This document shows, one piece after another, positions 1-12,000 of a DNA stretch of 64,000 nucleotides; position 1 is the first letter of the stretch, and every line of letters starts with the position of its first letter. The position numbers and the translations under genes are program-made. Origin of the DNA: Hawksworthiomyces lignivorus (taxonomy: Eukaryota; Ascomycota; Sordariomycetes; Ophiostomatales; Ophiostomataceae). The stretch spans positions 1-64,000 of the forward strand of contig NTMA01000117.1 of NCBI GenBank assembly GCA_002917075.1, read 5' to 3'. The notes beneath the pieces were generated by a model that saw nothing but the letters and a program-made list of their open reading frames with translations, was not told the DNA's origin and searched no databases.

Positions 1-1167
1 CCTTTTTTTTTTTTTTTTTTTTTTTTTTAAAGTCGGGCTTGCACAAGGCAGCCGGATTTATCTCGATTGAAGCTTCGGCCAACGCGAGATCGGTTGTTCT
101 CAAGGCGTTTAATGAGCTCTACTGCGTAATGCAGTTGGAACTTTTTTCATCGATGCCTGAAGTCGGTATCCCTAACAGCTTTGACCTCCCTATCTGCTTT
201 CGGTTTGATGATGTATTAGCGTGAGGTAGCCAACCCGGATGGTTCGCCGCCTTTTCATGCTGTGGCATCGTCAAGCAAAGAGATGAAGAGGCGGTGGAGT
301 GTGAAATGGTCCACCAACCTTTTTTATCCTCTTGTTCTTATCAGAGTCTCCTTCAGGAGCCATATCCAGACTTCGAAGCGTCAATAATGTCTCATGTGGA
401 AGGATGAAGCAATGCACCACGGTCAACAGGATCATCCCCTCTCTTGGAAAGTCCTAGTATGCACATTCCGTCGGAGTTCGGAACAAATCGAGCCTCTCAT
501 TGCCTGCATAGCTATTTTTATGAAAATTGAAGATTGGCGGAAGTGCCTTTTGTTCCTACTTCAAAATGGAGGAGCGCTTGAGTACTCTCCGAGTTTGTAC
601 GCCGACGGCTTGAAACCTTTGGATTGGCGTCGGAGCCGGTAAGGATGCCGCGGAGAAATTTTGTTGTGAGATCCAAAGAGGCGATATAGGGTAAGAATAT
701 CCGAGGACTTCCACCAAAGGATAAAGCAAAAGCAGTACAAGAATCAAATGTATTAGGGTACCTAAGAAAAACAAGGACAAGAGCCAGAGGGCCTTTGGTC
801 CATGTGCTAGCGGAACGCCACGTAACGCCTCTAAAGAGATTCCCCAATCCAGACTATAGAAACACAAGTAACAATGAAATAGCAAGTAGAAAAATATACA
901 CAGAAAGAAAAAAGGGAACATAAGGAAGCTGATATCCTGAAGAAGCGCCACACTGATGGGGTCACAAGAAAGGCGGATGTTTCGTGCACCTGTTCAAAGA
1001 CAGCCAGAGAAAGGCTTGGCTATGGTCCACGAAAGGAAAGCTTTGGAAAATCTACTGCCCCAAAATCTATACCGACAACCGAAGTGAGAAGACGAAAGTA
1101 TGAATCACTCTAAAAAATCGTACACAACCGGAGAGCCGATCCGAGCTGGAAAATAGAGCCGTCGTGC
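1..1167. other. intergenic region at window edge
   Basis: The window opens with a run of 26 T (3-28). No gene is supported here. The open frames at 394-642 (+) and 518-951 (-) overlap each other, lack recognisable domains and show no splice-linked continuation. The right part is the 3' flank of the glutaredoxin gene. Confidence 0.5.
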
Positions 1168-2087
1168 TCAGGCTGACAGGCGCTCCTTCATCTCGACGCG
1201 CCGACCGCTGAGCGACTTGATCTTCTCGACCAGCTGCTTGTTGCCATCGAGCTCGGCGATGTCGTCGCTGCCGCCAATGCTCTTGCCGCTGACCAGGATG
1301 TTTGGTACCGTACGCCGCCCCGTCAGCTCTGCCAGCCGCGCCTGCAGCGGCGCGCCGAGCGGGTGCGTGTCCAGCTCCACGACGACCGGCGGGGGGTCGA
1401 TGACGTACTTGTCTAGCAGGAGGCCCTTGGCGCGCTTCGAGAAGGGGCAGTACGTCTTGGAGAAGATGATCACTGGGTGGTGGGGAAAAAAAAATTAGTT
1501 AGCTGTGACCCATCTGCTGCCGCAGCGGCATTTTTGTGTAAATCGATCCTCCTCTGCTGTACGGACTTACCGGGTGCCCTCTTGACGATGCTGTCGAGCT
1601 CGGCCTCGACGGCCGCGGCCTGGGCGGCCTCTGCGTCGTCTGCTGCGGCGGCGGGCGCTGCGACTGCGCCCTTCTTCTGGCCGCTGGCCGAGCTGCCGAC
1701 GCCGATCAGGTCGCTCGGCGCGTCCGGCTTGTTGGGGGACTTGGCGTTCGCCTGGTCTTTGGCCTGCTGCTCCGCAGCCTTGAGCCGGCTCTGCATCTCG
1801 CGGGCCAGGCGGGCGTCCTCCTCGTCCACGTCGCCGTCGTTGTCCATGTCGACCACGATGGGCGGGGACGGCGGGGCCGCGGCCGCCGGTCCAGCCCCGC
1901 TCGCTGCTGCTGCCTTGCCGCCGGCGCCGCCGGCCTTTTCCAGGGCGCCCTTCGTCTTGTAGTAGAAGTCCTGGAATGTCCGCTCATCGACGGGGCGTGT
2001 CTGGCGCAGGTGCGACGTGTAGATGAGCATGCCGATGGTGAAGGCCAGGACGGACACGAAGAGGAGCTTGACGCGACGTGGCAGCAT
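1168..2087 (-). CDS. membrane-anchored monothiol glutaredoxin (Grx6/Grx7 type)
   Basis: Two exons, 2087-1571 and 1472-1168, predict 273 aa. The 98-bp intron has donor GTAAGT and acceptor CAG, and splitting the Val codon restores the glutaredoxin frame. The start at 2087 puts a short basic stretch before one hydrophobic segment (about residues 7-24), so this is a type II signal anchor. A low-complexity Ala/Asp/Lys stem (about 45-165) follows, then the thioredoxin-fold domain. That domain carries the active site CPFS (Cys181, no second Cys, hence monothiol), the cis-Pro motif TVP (227-229) and a GG-S-DD glutathione-binding segment. By homology with yeast Grx6/Grx7 it should sit in the ER/Golgi lumen and act on glutathione mixed disulfides. 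The open frame extends upstream to 2300, but an earlier Met would bury the anchor, so 2087 is preferred. Confidence 0.9.
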
Positions 2088-3139
2088 TGTGTCTGTTGTG
2101 CGCGCCCTTGGCGTCGGGAAGAGGAGGAAGCGGATGAGAAGGGAAAGTCGAGGATCCGATAGCCCCGGAGATGGGATGTCGGATTTTATCTGGGTGATGG
2201 ATCGGTGGGATGTGTGGCGGCGCTCAGGGCAGAGAACGCGGACTGGTCGAGGCAATTGGCGGATATCGCGCGAGCTGTGTAGAGGCTGGGGGAGAAACAA
2301 AGAGATGAATAATCTCGCGGTCGTCCAAAGATGCGATTGTCGTCATAAAGAAAAGAAACTTCCGAGATGCTGCAAAAGGATCGTCAGCACGGGAACGAAT
2401 CGCGCAGGGGGGGGAGTTAGATGGGTAGTTTCGTGATAAAGACGAAACGGATAGAGGAACAAAGAATACGAACAGTTGATTGGATCGTCTGCTGCGAGAG
2501 CGAATGTTTGCAGCAACGGACTAAGACACAGGAAATTAGGGCTGGAATGAAGGTTTTGGCAGTGAGGTGGCTTCTTTCTGGGGAGGACCGGATGCGTCGC
2601 GTTAATGAAGTGCCTGATTTTTTTTTCTGCCTTAAATTTCGATGTCGAAATGTCAGCAAAAGAATGCAGAGAGAGATTAAGGTCCAGTTTTCCTATCACG
2701 AAAAGTCCTGCCGGGAAGAAGCTTGCGGGGAGAGAAAACGACGCCAGATCGTACCTCTTCACGGTTTAGCGCATAATACCTATCTATTCTAAACCTCGCA
2801 AAGGGGAGTTTACCCCTATTTTTAGGTGACCTTGTCGTCGTTGAGAAATTACATAATCAGACCGCTATTGGCCGAAGCCAGGGAGCAGAAAGGCTGTGGC
2901 TTCTGGCTGCTGGCAGTTTACAACACTGGTGAGCCTCGCAGCATCATGGGTCTCTTGCAATCTTGCAAATAGCAGATGCCAGTTTGTCTCGATTTTAAAA
3001 GGCAGGATGGAAAGATGCTTGGGAACTACCTATCTTTGGGGACAAACACACGTTCTTGGGCAATAAGACAAGAATCCCGCGGGCTTTCACAGGTGGCTGA
3101 TGAATTGAATACGCAGCCAAAGGCAACATCAGAAAGGCA
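2088..3139. other. intergenic, upstream of the glutaredoxin gene
   Basis: This is the 5' flank of the minus-strand glutaredoxin gene. Short overlapping open frames at 2343-2792 on both strands lack domains and are treated as chance. No RNA gene or mobile element was recognised. Confidence 0.5.
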
Positions 3140-3653
3140 CCCGTTCTATTCTACTTTCGATGCCCTTCAGACCGCCTACCAGTTGGTCTCGATGAGTGCG
3201 TTATATACGGCTCGTGGGAGCCCATTTACAAGCTGCCCATCAGCAAGCCAAAGCTCTCCTCTATCACCGTGCATGTATACGAGCTAGAGGATTGGGAGGA
3301 GGCGTGGCACGACTTTCACTGAGACGACACAGACACGGATTTTGAGGAGGCTTTTCCGGGATCCGAGAGAAGCATATTGGAGGACGCCAACGTAGACGAT
3401 AGAGCGGGTGTCGCCGGCGAGGACAGTCCCAAGAGCTAGCGCCAGCTTGAGCTACTCAAGTGCTGCGGGATTGAGAGATCGCGCGGCAAGGACGTCAGCT
3501 TCATCACGGTTCAGGATTATCTGACGGTCGTGCATCCCATACTCATGGACCAAAGGCATTCTCGCCGCAATGAGGTTGTATGCTGGCCTGCAAGTGCCGC
3601 TAGGGGACGAGGCGGAGCTGATGGTCAACTGCAATAAGCTTACTCCGTAGTGA
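3140..3653 (+). pseudogene. decayed fungal hypothetical protein gene
   Basis: A coherent protein can be read through lesions. One frame gives a stretch with GLDECVIYGSWEPIY, then KPKLSSITVHVYELEDWEEA, an in-frame TGA near 3320, an acidic segment, an in-frame TAG near 3437, and SFITVQDYLTVVHPILM up to about 3550. There the reading must shift by one base to continue as ILAAMRLYAGLQVPLGDE and ELMVNCN before stopping near 3651. At least two nonsense changes and one frameshift are therefore visible. The segments resemble, from memory, a common class of uncharacterised filamentous-fungal proteins with a 'T..D....VHPWLM..R' block; the function is unknown. No intact ATG or promoter context was identified. 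The two stops could have come from C-to-T changes, as expected from RIP, but this was not tested. Confidence 0.6.
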
Positions 3654-6600
3654 ACTTGCAGATGCAAACGACGAGTGAGTGGACTCGATTTACGAAACGA
3701 GAGCCTCTCTACGTATTAGATCGCAGCTCAACGTAATATGTTCTACGGCTACAACTTGTACACTACATGGGCACACACGTATCTTCGCGTATTAATCGTA
3801 TGTAGCCACCTGCCAGGACCAAATACAGAGAAACTTGATCTGACAATCTAGCTCTGTGAGTGGACCAGGCCTTTCTTTGAGCACCGGACGAAGAGTTGCC
3901 TAAACGAGCACGAGGTACTTCAGAGAGACGAATCTCCTACTATAGAGAACGCCAAAATGGTGGCACACACTTACGAGTACTAAAAACGGCGGCCAGAATA
4001 GCGCTTTCTCGCTTTAAACTCCATGAAGCAGTTGCTTCCTCGCAGACAAAGGGTAAGGCTACAAAGAATTTAATGGAAATAATAAATAAACAACTCCCTT
4101 ACTAAACCGCAGTTCTCGTCTAACCGCCGGTGTGGACAAGCGAGGAGATTAGTCTGCAGCTGCAGCTTCCGACATATTCTCCTTTTCGTTGCGTCATCGA
4201 TGTCAGGAGGGCGTTAGTAGAAACGCCTTCTAATGATCTAATTCTCGTGCCTTTATGCCCTCTTCGGCTCAAGGGCAAACCTTAGCTACGTGCTTTGCTC
4301 TGCAAACCAGATGCTCTAGTGCAAAGCCTCTTGCATGACTTGTCTCCCATTTAGGGTAGATGAAGGCGGTCTGATAGTCTCAAAATCTTGCTAGGGTTAA
4401 TAGCAACAACATGAATGGTTTGATGTCCTGCCCCACTCCTGTCTGTGCTTACATAGGTCGAGGCGTGTGAATTCCTCTCTTTTTATTTTGCCTGGCCGCT
4501 TCTCAGAGGCGTTCTCCCCTCTCAGGCTGCCAATGCAGATTTGAAAGGAGTCTGCTTGTCATTTCTCCTTTTGAAGCATATGCAGCTGCGGGCTTTGTTT
4601 CAATAAACGCCACAAAAGGCAGAGGCGGCAAGAACTGCTCGCTGTGATATGCCTTTTCTGTTCACTTAAGGTACGACGCATTTTGCCCTGTATAGCTCTT
4701 GTGCGTCCTCGAGAAGAAAGCTTATAGTAAACGACGACTGTATAGGCAGAGGACCATCGAAAGATATGAAATATCCAGTAAAGTGGTTGCATTTAGAGGC
4801 ATGGAGACTCCGAGACTGCACAAACTCGTTTGATTGGTACGCGTAATAACTGATTTAGGAGCAGAGGAGAACATATGTCAGATGTGTCCAAGGTACTGGG
4901 AGAAAATAGGGTTAAGAGCACAATGCAACGTGAAGGCCCAAGTGTTCATCGATTCTAGCTGTACGGAGTACACGCGGGTAAGATTGAACATACATAACTG
5001 TTCCTATTAAGATGCTGAGTATTACGCCGTACAAGGATTTAGCGATCGCCGACCATATTCCTTCAGCGCTCCGCAGAGTGGAATTGCAGGGTTGAACTAT
5101 GCCCGCTGCCTGTTTTGCCTTGTTATGAACGATGGGTATGTGTGTGCACTTTTTTTCTCAGCTCCATCAGTCTAGTCAAAAGGTTAGAGCAGCCGTACCT
5201 AACTTTTAGCGCATGGTTGTGACCTCGAATACCCACAGAGAGGTCATTTCTAATCCCTTCCGATTTTATGTACACTTATGGCTGCTCAAACGCACTGGGT
5301 GATCCAATGTACATGAATGTGGTTTGATCCTTGACTGATCGGTTTGCTTGCCTAGAATAAAATTAAGAAGCGATGGGAAGAGCCTGGCATCTCATAAGTG
5401 GCTGATGCCGGCTTCTTGCCCCTGCATTGTGCACAAAACAACAGCCTTTATCATCACGACAGATCTGCTTGTTTTGAAGAAGCTTCCATCCTTGGGATGC
5501 CCATTGATTCTTCAGCGCCAACGGTGCCACGTAGGTTGTTTTCCTCTTCCCACGGCAGGTCCGTCTTCACTCCGCACACAAGTACTGCTTGCTTACTTGT
5601 GGTCCTGGAGAAGTCCGGCCTTCCTTTTCGAAGGACAAAGCTGCGCTGATCTCACTGTGTCCGCTTCGTTTTTCTTTTCAGCTCCAAGACGCTAAGACCA
5701 TAACTTGGTTCGCTTTCTCCATCTCCTAGCAAGTTTCGCTGTTTGCGCCAAGCCCCTCCTATGGAGAAGCTATTTTCTCGTATCATTTCAGGGGTCCTCG
5801 CTGGGTCCTCGCTGGGTCCTCGCTGGGTCCCAACTCAGGGCACTAAGCCCGGCTCACAAACCCCCTGCTTTAATGCTGATATGATGATAGGTTCTCCGCT
5901 TACGGTATGTATGTACAGTACGTGCACACAGGATCGATAATCCTCTCTTTTTGACGGTGGTGGGTTCGGTCTTTAGGCAGAGGCCCAGAAGTTCGGTGTG
6001 CTCAAACTCGACCAGGGCAGCAAGGACATTTTCATAAGAGGTGAGACGAAGCGTGCCGAACGAGCGACGAAGAGTTATTCCCAAAGGTTGCAATATTCTT
6101 CACCAACGGAACAGCCGATCGTATGTAGTCGCGTTGGCGAAAATAAACAACAATAGTTTGCTTTGTTCATACCCCCTCCCTACGCCGAGGTTGTTATGCT
6201 TTAAATCCAACGCTCTTCTAACGGCTGAATCATTGGCTATCCGTACTGGAGAAGAAGAAGCTCTATTCTTCTCACATAACGTCTTTTTTTCTCTTCTACG
6301 AGGAGTTGTGTAAACGCAGTATTACAAGGTCTACAGAGTACAAACTCTATTGGATATATTTGTTCATCTATTTTTTTTTTTTTGTCATTACCGTTCAGCC
6401 CATCTAGCTAGTGCAAAATCTCGTATTACTTTTTCCCTGCACAGAGTAAGGGGTATAACAGACGGGGATATTGCATGCAAGTATATACACGCTCAATATT
6501 CCCGTACTACGCACCTCGTGCTGGGTAAATACATGCATGCTGTCATTGTTTGCAGATGCGCTCCCACGCGGCGGGCGAAATGCCGCTAGGACAGCGCGTC

Positions 6601-9060
6601 GTCCATTAGTCTTCTGCTATTTTAATTTTCCATTTCCACATTCTCTCGTGTGGTCGCATCGTTAGCGAGACCCTACTTTTGCAGCGGCGTAATTTATTAG
6701 TGGCCACACTGCCTCTGCCGTCTTACAGTTGTCCTGCATCTCGTCTTGCCTTCTTTGAGCCTCAGCTGAATGGCCCCTTGGACGTGGTATTTTGATGTGC
6801 ACTAGCCTTTTTGTACATCCGCAATGCCAAGGGGGCGGTGACATCTATGCTCCCCCATTCTTTGGTTCTTCTCATTTCCTGCTCTGCTCTGGATTCCTAT
6901 TTGTACCAACTGCCCGGTTTCCGAATGATCCTCCCATGCTTGTCTGATTTTCCGTATGGAACATCCGGGAGGTATAATGCTTCGTCTTAAGTATTTGTTG
7001 AACCGCAAAGACAGCGGATCTCAGTCTACTTGAGCACCTGAATGTGCTTTTCAGCTGGCTTGGGTTGTCCTGTTTCTGCCAAAGTTGTGCCAGATGGACG
7101 GAGTTGTGCCGATGCGTGTTGATGCTAGGAGCACCTGTAACGTACTCCTCCGTATATGTTGATATCGCGTGTTTCCGCAGGACGCCAAAGGCCAGCTGCT
7201 GAGTTTTTTTTTTTTTTTTTTTTTTGTGCGGAGGACTTATGTCTTGCGACTAAGGCGCCAACATTAAAACTTATTTTAATAAATTTGTTTCTGTCCGCTC
7301 TTCCCTTGTGAATCTGTTTGTGTAATAATTCCACCCCCTTGCTCCTTGCTCTTTCTCTTTTTTTTTTCTGCTCAGCTTAGCTGCAGGTTTGGGAGCGACT
7401 TGGCATTTCGTGGCTTCCCCCATTAAACTTGCATCTTACAGAGCACTCATAATACAACAAACACCTTCCTTTCCTACGTATATTTCTTTTTTTGATCTTT
7501 GACGCTAACCCGATCGTCCCTTCCCCATCGTGCCATTGCACCCGTCCACACACCCCCCCTTCACACGAACTCGCGCCCAAGACCAATAGACAGGACCCTC
7601 CTAGTCTCTCGCGCTCCTAGCTGTTCACACTCGTTGTTTGCTCTGCAATAATACTCCGTATCGTATCTGATATTCGTTCTCCGTAGTCCCCGTTCGTGCC
7701 TCTCCGTCCTTTCCTCTGAGAAAGGCTTCAATTTTTTTTGGTCGTGGTCTAGAAGTTTTACCCTTCCTTCTTCTCGCAGTCGCCTTGTCGCATACCACGA
7801 TACTCAATCTGCTTGCCGGCCCTGTCACTCGTTCATACCGGTCTCCTTTGCCTTTTCTTTTCTGTTTTCCTTTTCTCTTACCTTGCCGGCTCCTCTTCTA
7901 CTCTCTCAAGGAAATAAAGTCATTTCTCAGTGTAGATCGTTTCCCTCTTCTTTCCCTTCTCGTTCTTCTTCATATCTGACTGAAAATTAACGTTTCCGTT
8001 AAATAATAGTAAGTTAAGGACTCCTAAACCCATTCCTCCTTTGCTTTTAACCGCTTCTTGGTTCTACGCCCGAGTCCTCTCCCAGTACCCTCTTCTATTC
8101 GCTTCGCCATCTATAGCTTATTCGGCTTCGTCTTCTTGAAACACGTTGCACATTGAAATCGAATAAAGCGGGAATGTCGTATTAACATTCCAGCCCGGCA
8201 GGACAACCGGCGGGTCTCACAGAAAACGTCGTGCATTGTACATTGACAGAAACTTTCCGAAAAGGGCCAGCAACCAAGGCACATTCCTCCATCTTCTACT
8301 TTCTTTGGTCTCTTCTTGCTTCTCAGCGGACCTTCAATTGCTTCTGCCTTGTTCGCCTTGGCGTCTTTCCCACTAAATCGTCATTGCATACGTTCTGCCA
8401 TCCGTTCCCACCTATACAGCCAGGTCTACCAATACCACGGAAGAACATCCTCTGCTTCCGCTGCGCCTGGAGAGGCACAACATAATAAGATCTAGACGAA
8501 CAAAGAGAGCGACGAGGCCTCGGAATCGTTAATATCGAAGGGCATGCAGTGAGACGCGAGCCGTGGAGGATCTTTTGGGAAGAGTGCTTGTTCTTCTTGG
8601 TCAGCTGCTGCCTTCTTGATTGCGACCCGTCCGTCCTACTGATTTCCTTGTTTTTACTCTTGCGTGTGGAGGCGTGTGTTCTCTTTTGCCATTTTTACTC
8701 GCTCTTTTATTACTTTCTTGCACTCTACACTGGCTCTCGATTTTAATTTTCCATTTTATTCCGCCTTACCTACACCATCCTGGCTCAGCCTGTCTGCCCA
8801 GCCTGCTTCCCTGTCCGCATTCCTTGCCTGTTGTATCCACTGTCGTGCTTGGGTGGCTCCCCCAATTCGCCTGCGGCTACCTTTCTTCCGTGCTGCCCAC
8901 CCTATCTGACACCACTGACTCCCCGTGCTATTACGACAGCATACCATTGAACAAGCCTCCAAAACACCGTATTTGCATACGAATACGCATTGCCTTGGAT
9001 AGAGGAAAAGAGGAGACAAGCCCCTTGTCCAGCGACCTGTTGTTCCATTCCGGCCATGAG
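3654..9060. other. long gene-poor interval plus 5' leader of the DUF1765 gene
   Basis: About 5.4 kb with only short, domain-free open frames. It contains an 11-bp tandem repeat (5792-5830), a 22-T run (7204-7225) and copies of the dispersed TACTCCGT motif (about 4972 and 7653). From about 7.5 kb to 9.06 kb the plus strand becomes strongly CT-rich, which is typical of a fungal promoter and long 5' leader. The open frame running upstream from 9061 to 8620 is hydrophobic and low complexity and is read as leader, not protein. Confidence 0.5.
5792..5830. repeat. 11-bp tandem repeat, about 3.5 copies
   Basis: Three perfect head-to-tail copies of GGGTCCTCGCT (5792-5802, 5803-5813, 5814-5824) are followed by a partial GGGTCC. 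It lies in non-coding DNA and no function is suggested. Confidence 0.9.
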
Positions 9061-12000
9061 ATGAGCGGCTCAACGCTGGCGATGGCTCCGGCCGTCGAAT
9101 CAACTAACAACGCCCCGTTTCACCGGTCTTATTCTACACCGGATCTTTTACTTTTAGGTTCCTTGCCTAAACAAAGCCTCCCCCGCTCAACTTATGCTTT
9201 TAACCACCGTCACACAACAAGCACTGCAACGACAATATCAGCGGCTTCCACAACTTCCACAGCGTCTGTAGCAACAGCAACAACAACAACAACAATAACA
9301 ACTGCTGCCTTGTTTGCCTCTCCTTCGACCCCTGACCTGCACAGCGCTTCCCTATCCTCCTTTTCCTCAACCGACCTTGCTTCCAAGAGCTTACCGAGCC
9401 TCCCCGCCTTCGACGTGCCTTTGTTCGATTTCGACTTCGACATTGACGCAGAATTGGATTTGGCGTTCAGGAAAACCAAGAAGCCTGCCAAGAAGGAAAA
9501 GACTACTAGCGAGCCACGCCGCAGGATTTGGGAAGAATTCGCCAGAGGCGACGACAGCAGCCTAGTCGGATCTTGGGCAAGTGAACCTGGGGCTGAAGTC
9601 GAAAGTGGGTTTAGAAGGCCATTCACCAGCGCTGGTACTCTATCTGTGAACAACGTTGAGGAAGACAGAACTCGTATAAAACAAACTTCACCCACTGCCT
9701 CTCAACCTTTCACAACGCAAGAATGCGGACAGAATCTGGAGTCCAGTGTTGATACTGAGAAGCCTAGTCGAAGACGAACGTTAATCGATCGCCCACTGTC
9801 CTGGATTCCTACTTCGCGTTCCACTCCTGATTTTCATGAGTTGCTCATACAAGAACGAGAGAAAGAAGCGCGACGAGCATCGGCAGCGGCAGCGGCAGCG
9901 GCAGCAGCTGCTAATCGGAACAATAAACATGATCGGAGGTTTGACACAGCAGCCTCGGCCACTGTAAACAAAGCAGCGGTTCCAACACTTTCGACCAACA
10001 GCGAAAAAATGGTAGAGCGGCAGAGAACGGCATCCGCGTCGTTTGTCGACTTCGCGAGGCGGTCATGGATTTCACGGTCCCCGTCTCCTACGCCACCATC
10101 GCCGAGTACCCGAAAAGCTTCAAAGAAAGAAGACGACTCCAGTCGATTTGGGGGGAGACTGGCTCGCAAGAGACCTGTTTCTACAGTTGTGTTCGTAGGC
10201 GATGATGCCGAAAATGACGATAAAAGCTCAAAAACCAGCGATATGCGTGTTGAGGATGGCAGTCATGGTAGAAGTGACAATGACGACAGCAATGTTAGTA
10301 GCGACGACAGCAACAGCACAATTGGACCAACCACGACGGTTGATAATGCGGCGGATGGCGCTACAGCTGCAACGTCAGCAACAGTGGTAATTGCATCCAG
10401 CACGTCCACGTCAAGGGCCTTCAGCCGCGCCAGCGAATATATAACCCGCATAAAGCAGCGCCCTCAACGCATATTTGTCAAGACAACCGCAATAAACTCT
10501 TCAACCAGCAGTCTTGGAGATTTCGACGGCGACAAAGACAGTGACGATGACGCTGAGAGAGGAAGGGGAAGCGAGAAGGCCACCGGCGAGAATCAAGGTC
10601 CATTGTCATTGCCCTCCATTCCTCTGAGCCTTTCTGTGGACTTGCTTTCAAGCAAGTCTGACGAGCTACCGACTGTGGAGAATTCTTCATTACTAGTAGC
10701 TGAGCCTTCTAATGCCAGAAACAGCACCAGCAGATGCAGCAGCAGTGACGACGGTAGTGCCGACGGTAGCGCAAATGGGAGCACCTTGCTTCCGGCGTCC
10801 GAGGCCGAGTCACTGACAACCGCCGACACTAGTAATCACAATAGTCCTATGACACACCCGACGTCGCGCGACCCTCTATGGGTCGCTTTTAAGGATCTGG
10901 AAACCAACTTTTTCAAATTTCTCTCCAAGACAACTACTGCCCAGCGTATGATGCTTGTCCGCTCTGCTCTCATACCCTTCCTTCGTCGCTATGCTCTGGA
11001 CAGTTCCAGCAAAGATTGCCAATTACTCTCGCCGGAAGATGTGGAACGCCGTACATCTATTCTCAACCGCTGGTGGAGCGGCTTATTAGAGATGCTCGAT
11101 GGTCCTAGCCAGTGGCAGGGAAGCAGTCAGGGCCAGGGTTATCTCTTTAGTGGCGGCGCCTTTTTCCCTACGTCAACCATCACCAACGGAAATTTCCAGC
11201 CTGTTTCTGGCATGGATCGACCAGTGGTTCTCGAAGCAGTGTCTCTGATCATGTCACGTCTAGAGTGGCGCCTGCTCACTCCTGCTTTTCGGCCATTTTC
11301 TGGACGGTCTCCTGGCGAGCGTGTTCGTGTTCGTGCTAATACGTCCGACTCACCGTCGTTGGACGATTCGGGCTTTTTGATCGAGGAATCGGCTGAACAC
11401 AATGTCCGCACTATGTTCATTAACAACTTGCTTGCTCAGCTGATACTCGTTGTTGACAGAATGGCTATGCGCCAGGCGCCTTTGTCCATTGTCAACTTCA
11501 GTGGAAAGGCTTGTGCCTATGCCTTTTTCTTCGTTCCAGGTATCGCCGATATCCTTACTCGTCTCTGGGGATTGGATAAGAATATAAATCTGGTACGCCG
11601 AGCAGCGGATGCTTTTAACCTGCCGCGGCGCAGCCGTGGTGAGAGCGAGGACTTGGTCGCCCTGTTTCCGCCCTGTATTGGTCCACTTGGCTGGTCATCT
11701 GTGAATGCCATGCATGCTAAGCTGCGCCGGCCACCTAATATGAGCATGCTCCCGCCAACATATGCTGCCGCATGCAGTCGAACTCCCTGGTTTGCGCCTT
11801 GCTGGCTGTCCCGTTGGCGCGGTGCTGATACTGACCTCTTATTTATCTTCTGCAAGTACTACCACATCCTTGCCGACGAATTTATGCCTTCTAGTCTTCA
11901 GCTTCCTCTTGTCGAAAAAGCACGTGCTCCAGCCTTCGTTCTTCTGCATGCTCAGCTTTTACAAATCTTTGACAATACGATTCATCGCCAAGCCGCCATG

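Noticed and set aside
1..28. 26-T run as a possible poly(A) tail of a retroelement
   Set aside because: No reverse-transcriptase or other element coding remnant and no target-site duplication could be seen at the window edge.
8620..9060. upstream extension of the DUF1765 frame with hydrophobic residues resembling membrane segments
   Set aside because: It lies in the CT-rich leader, and the family-like protein start with charged/Ser-rich sequence begins at 9061.
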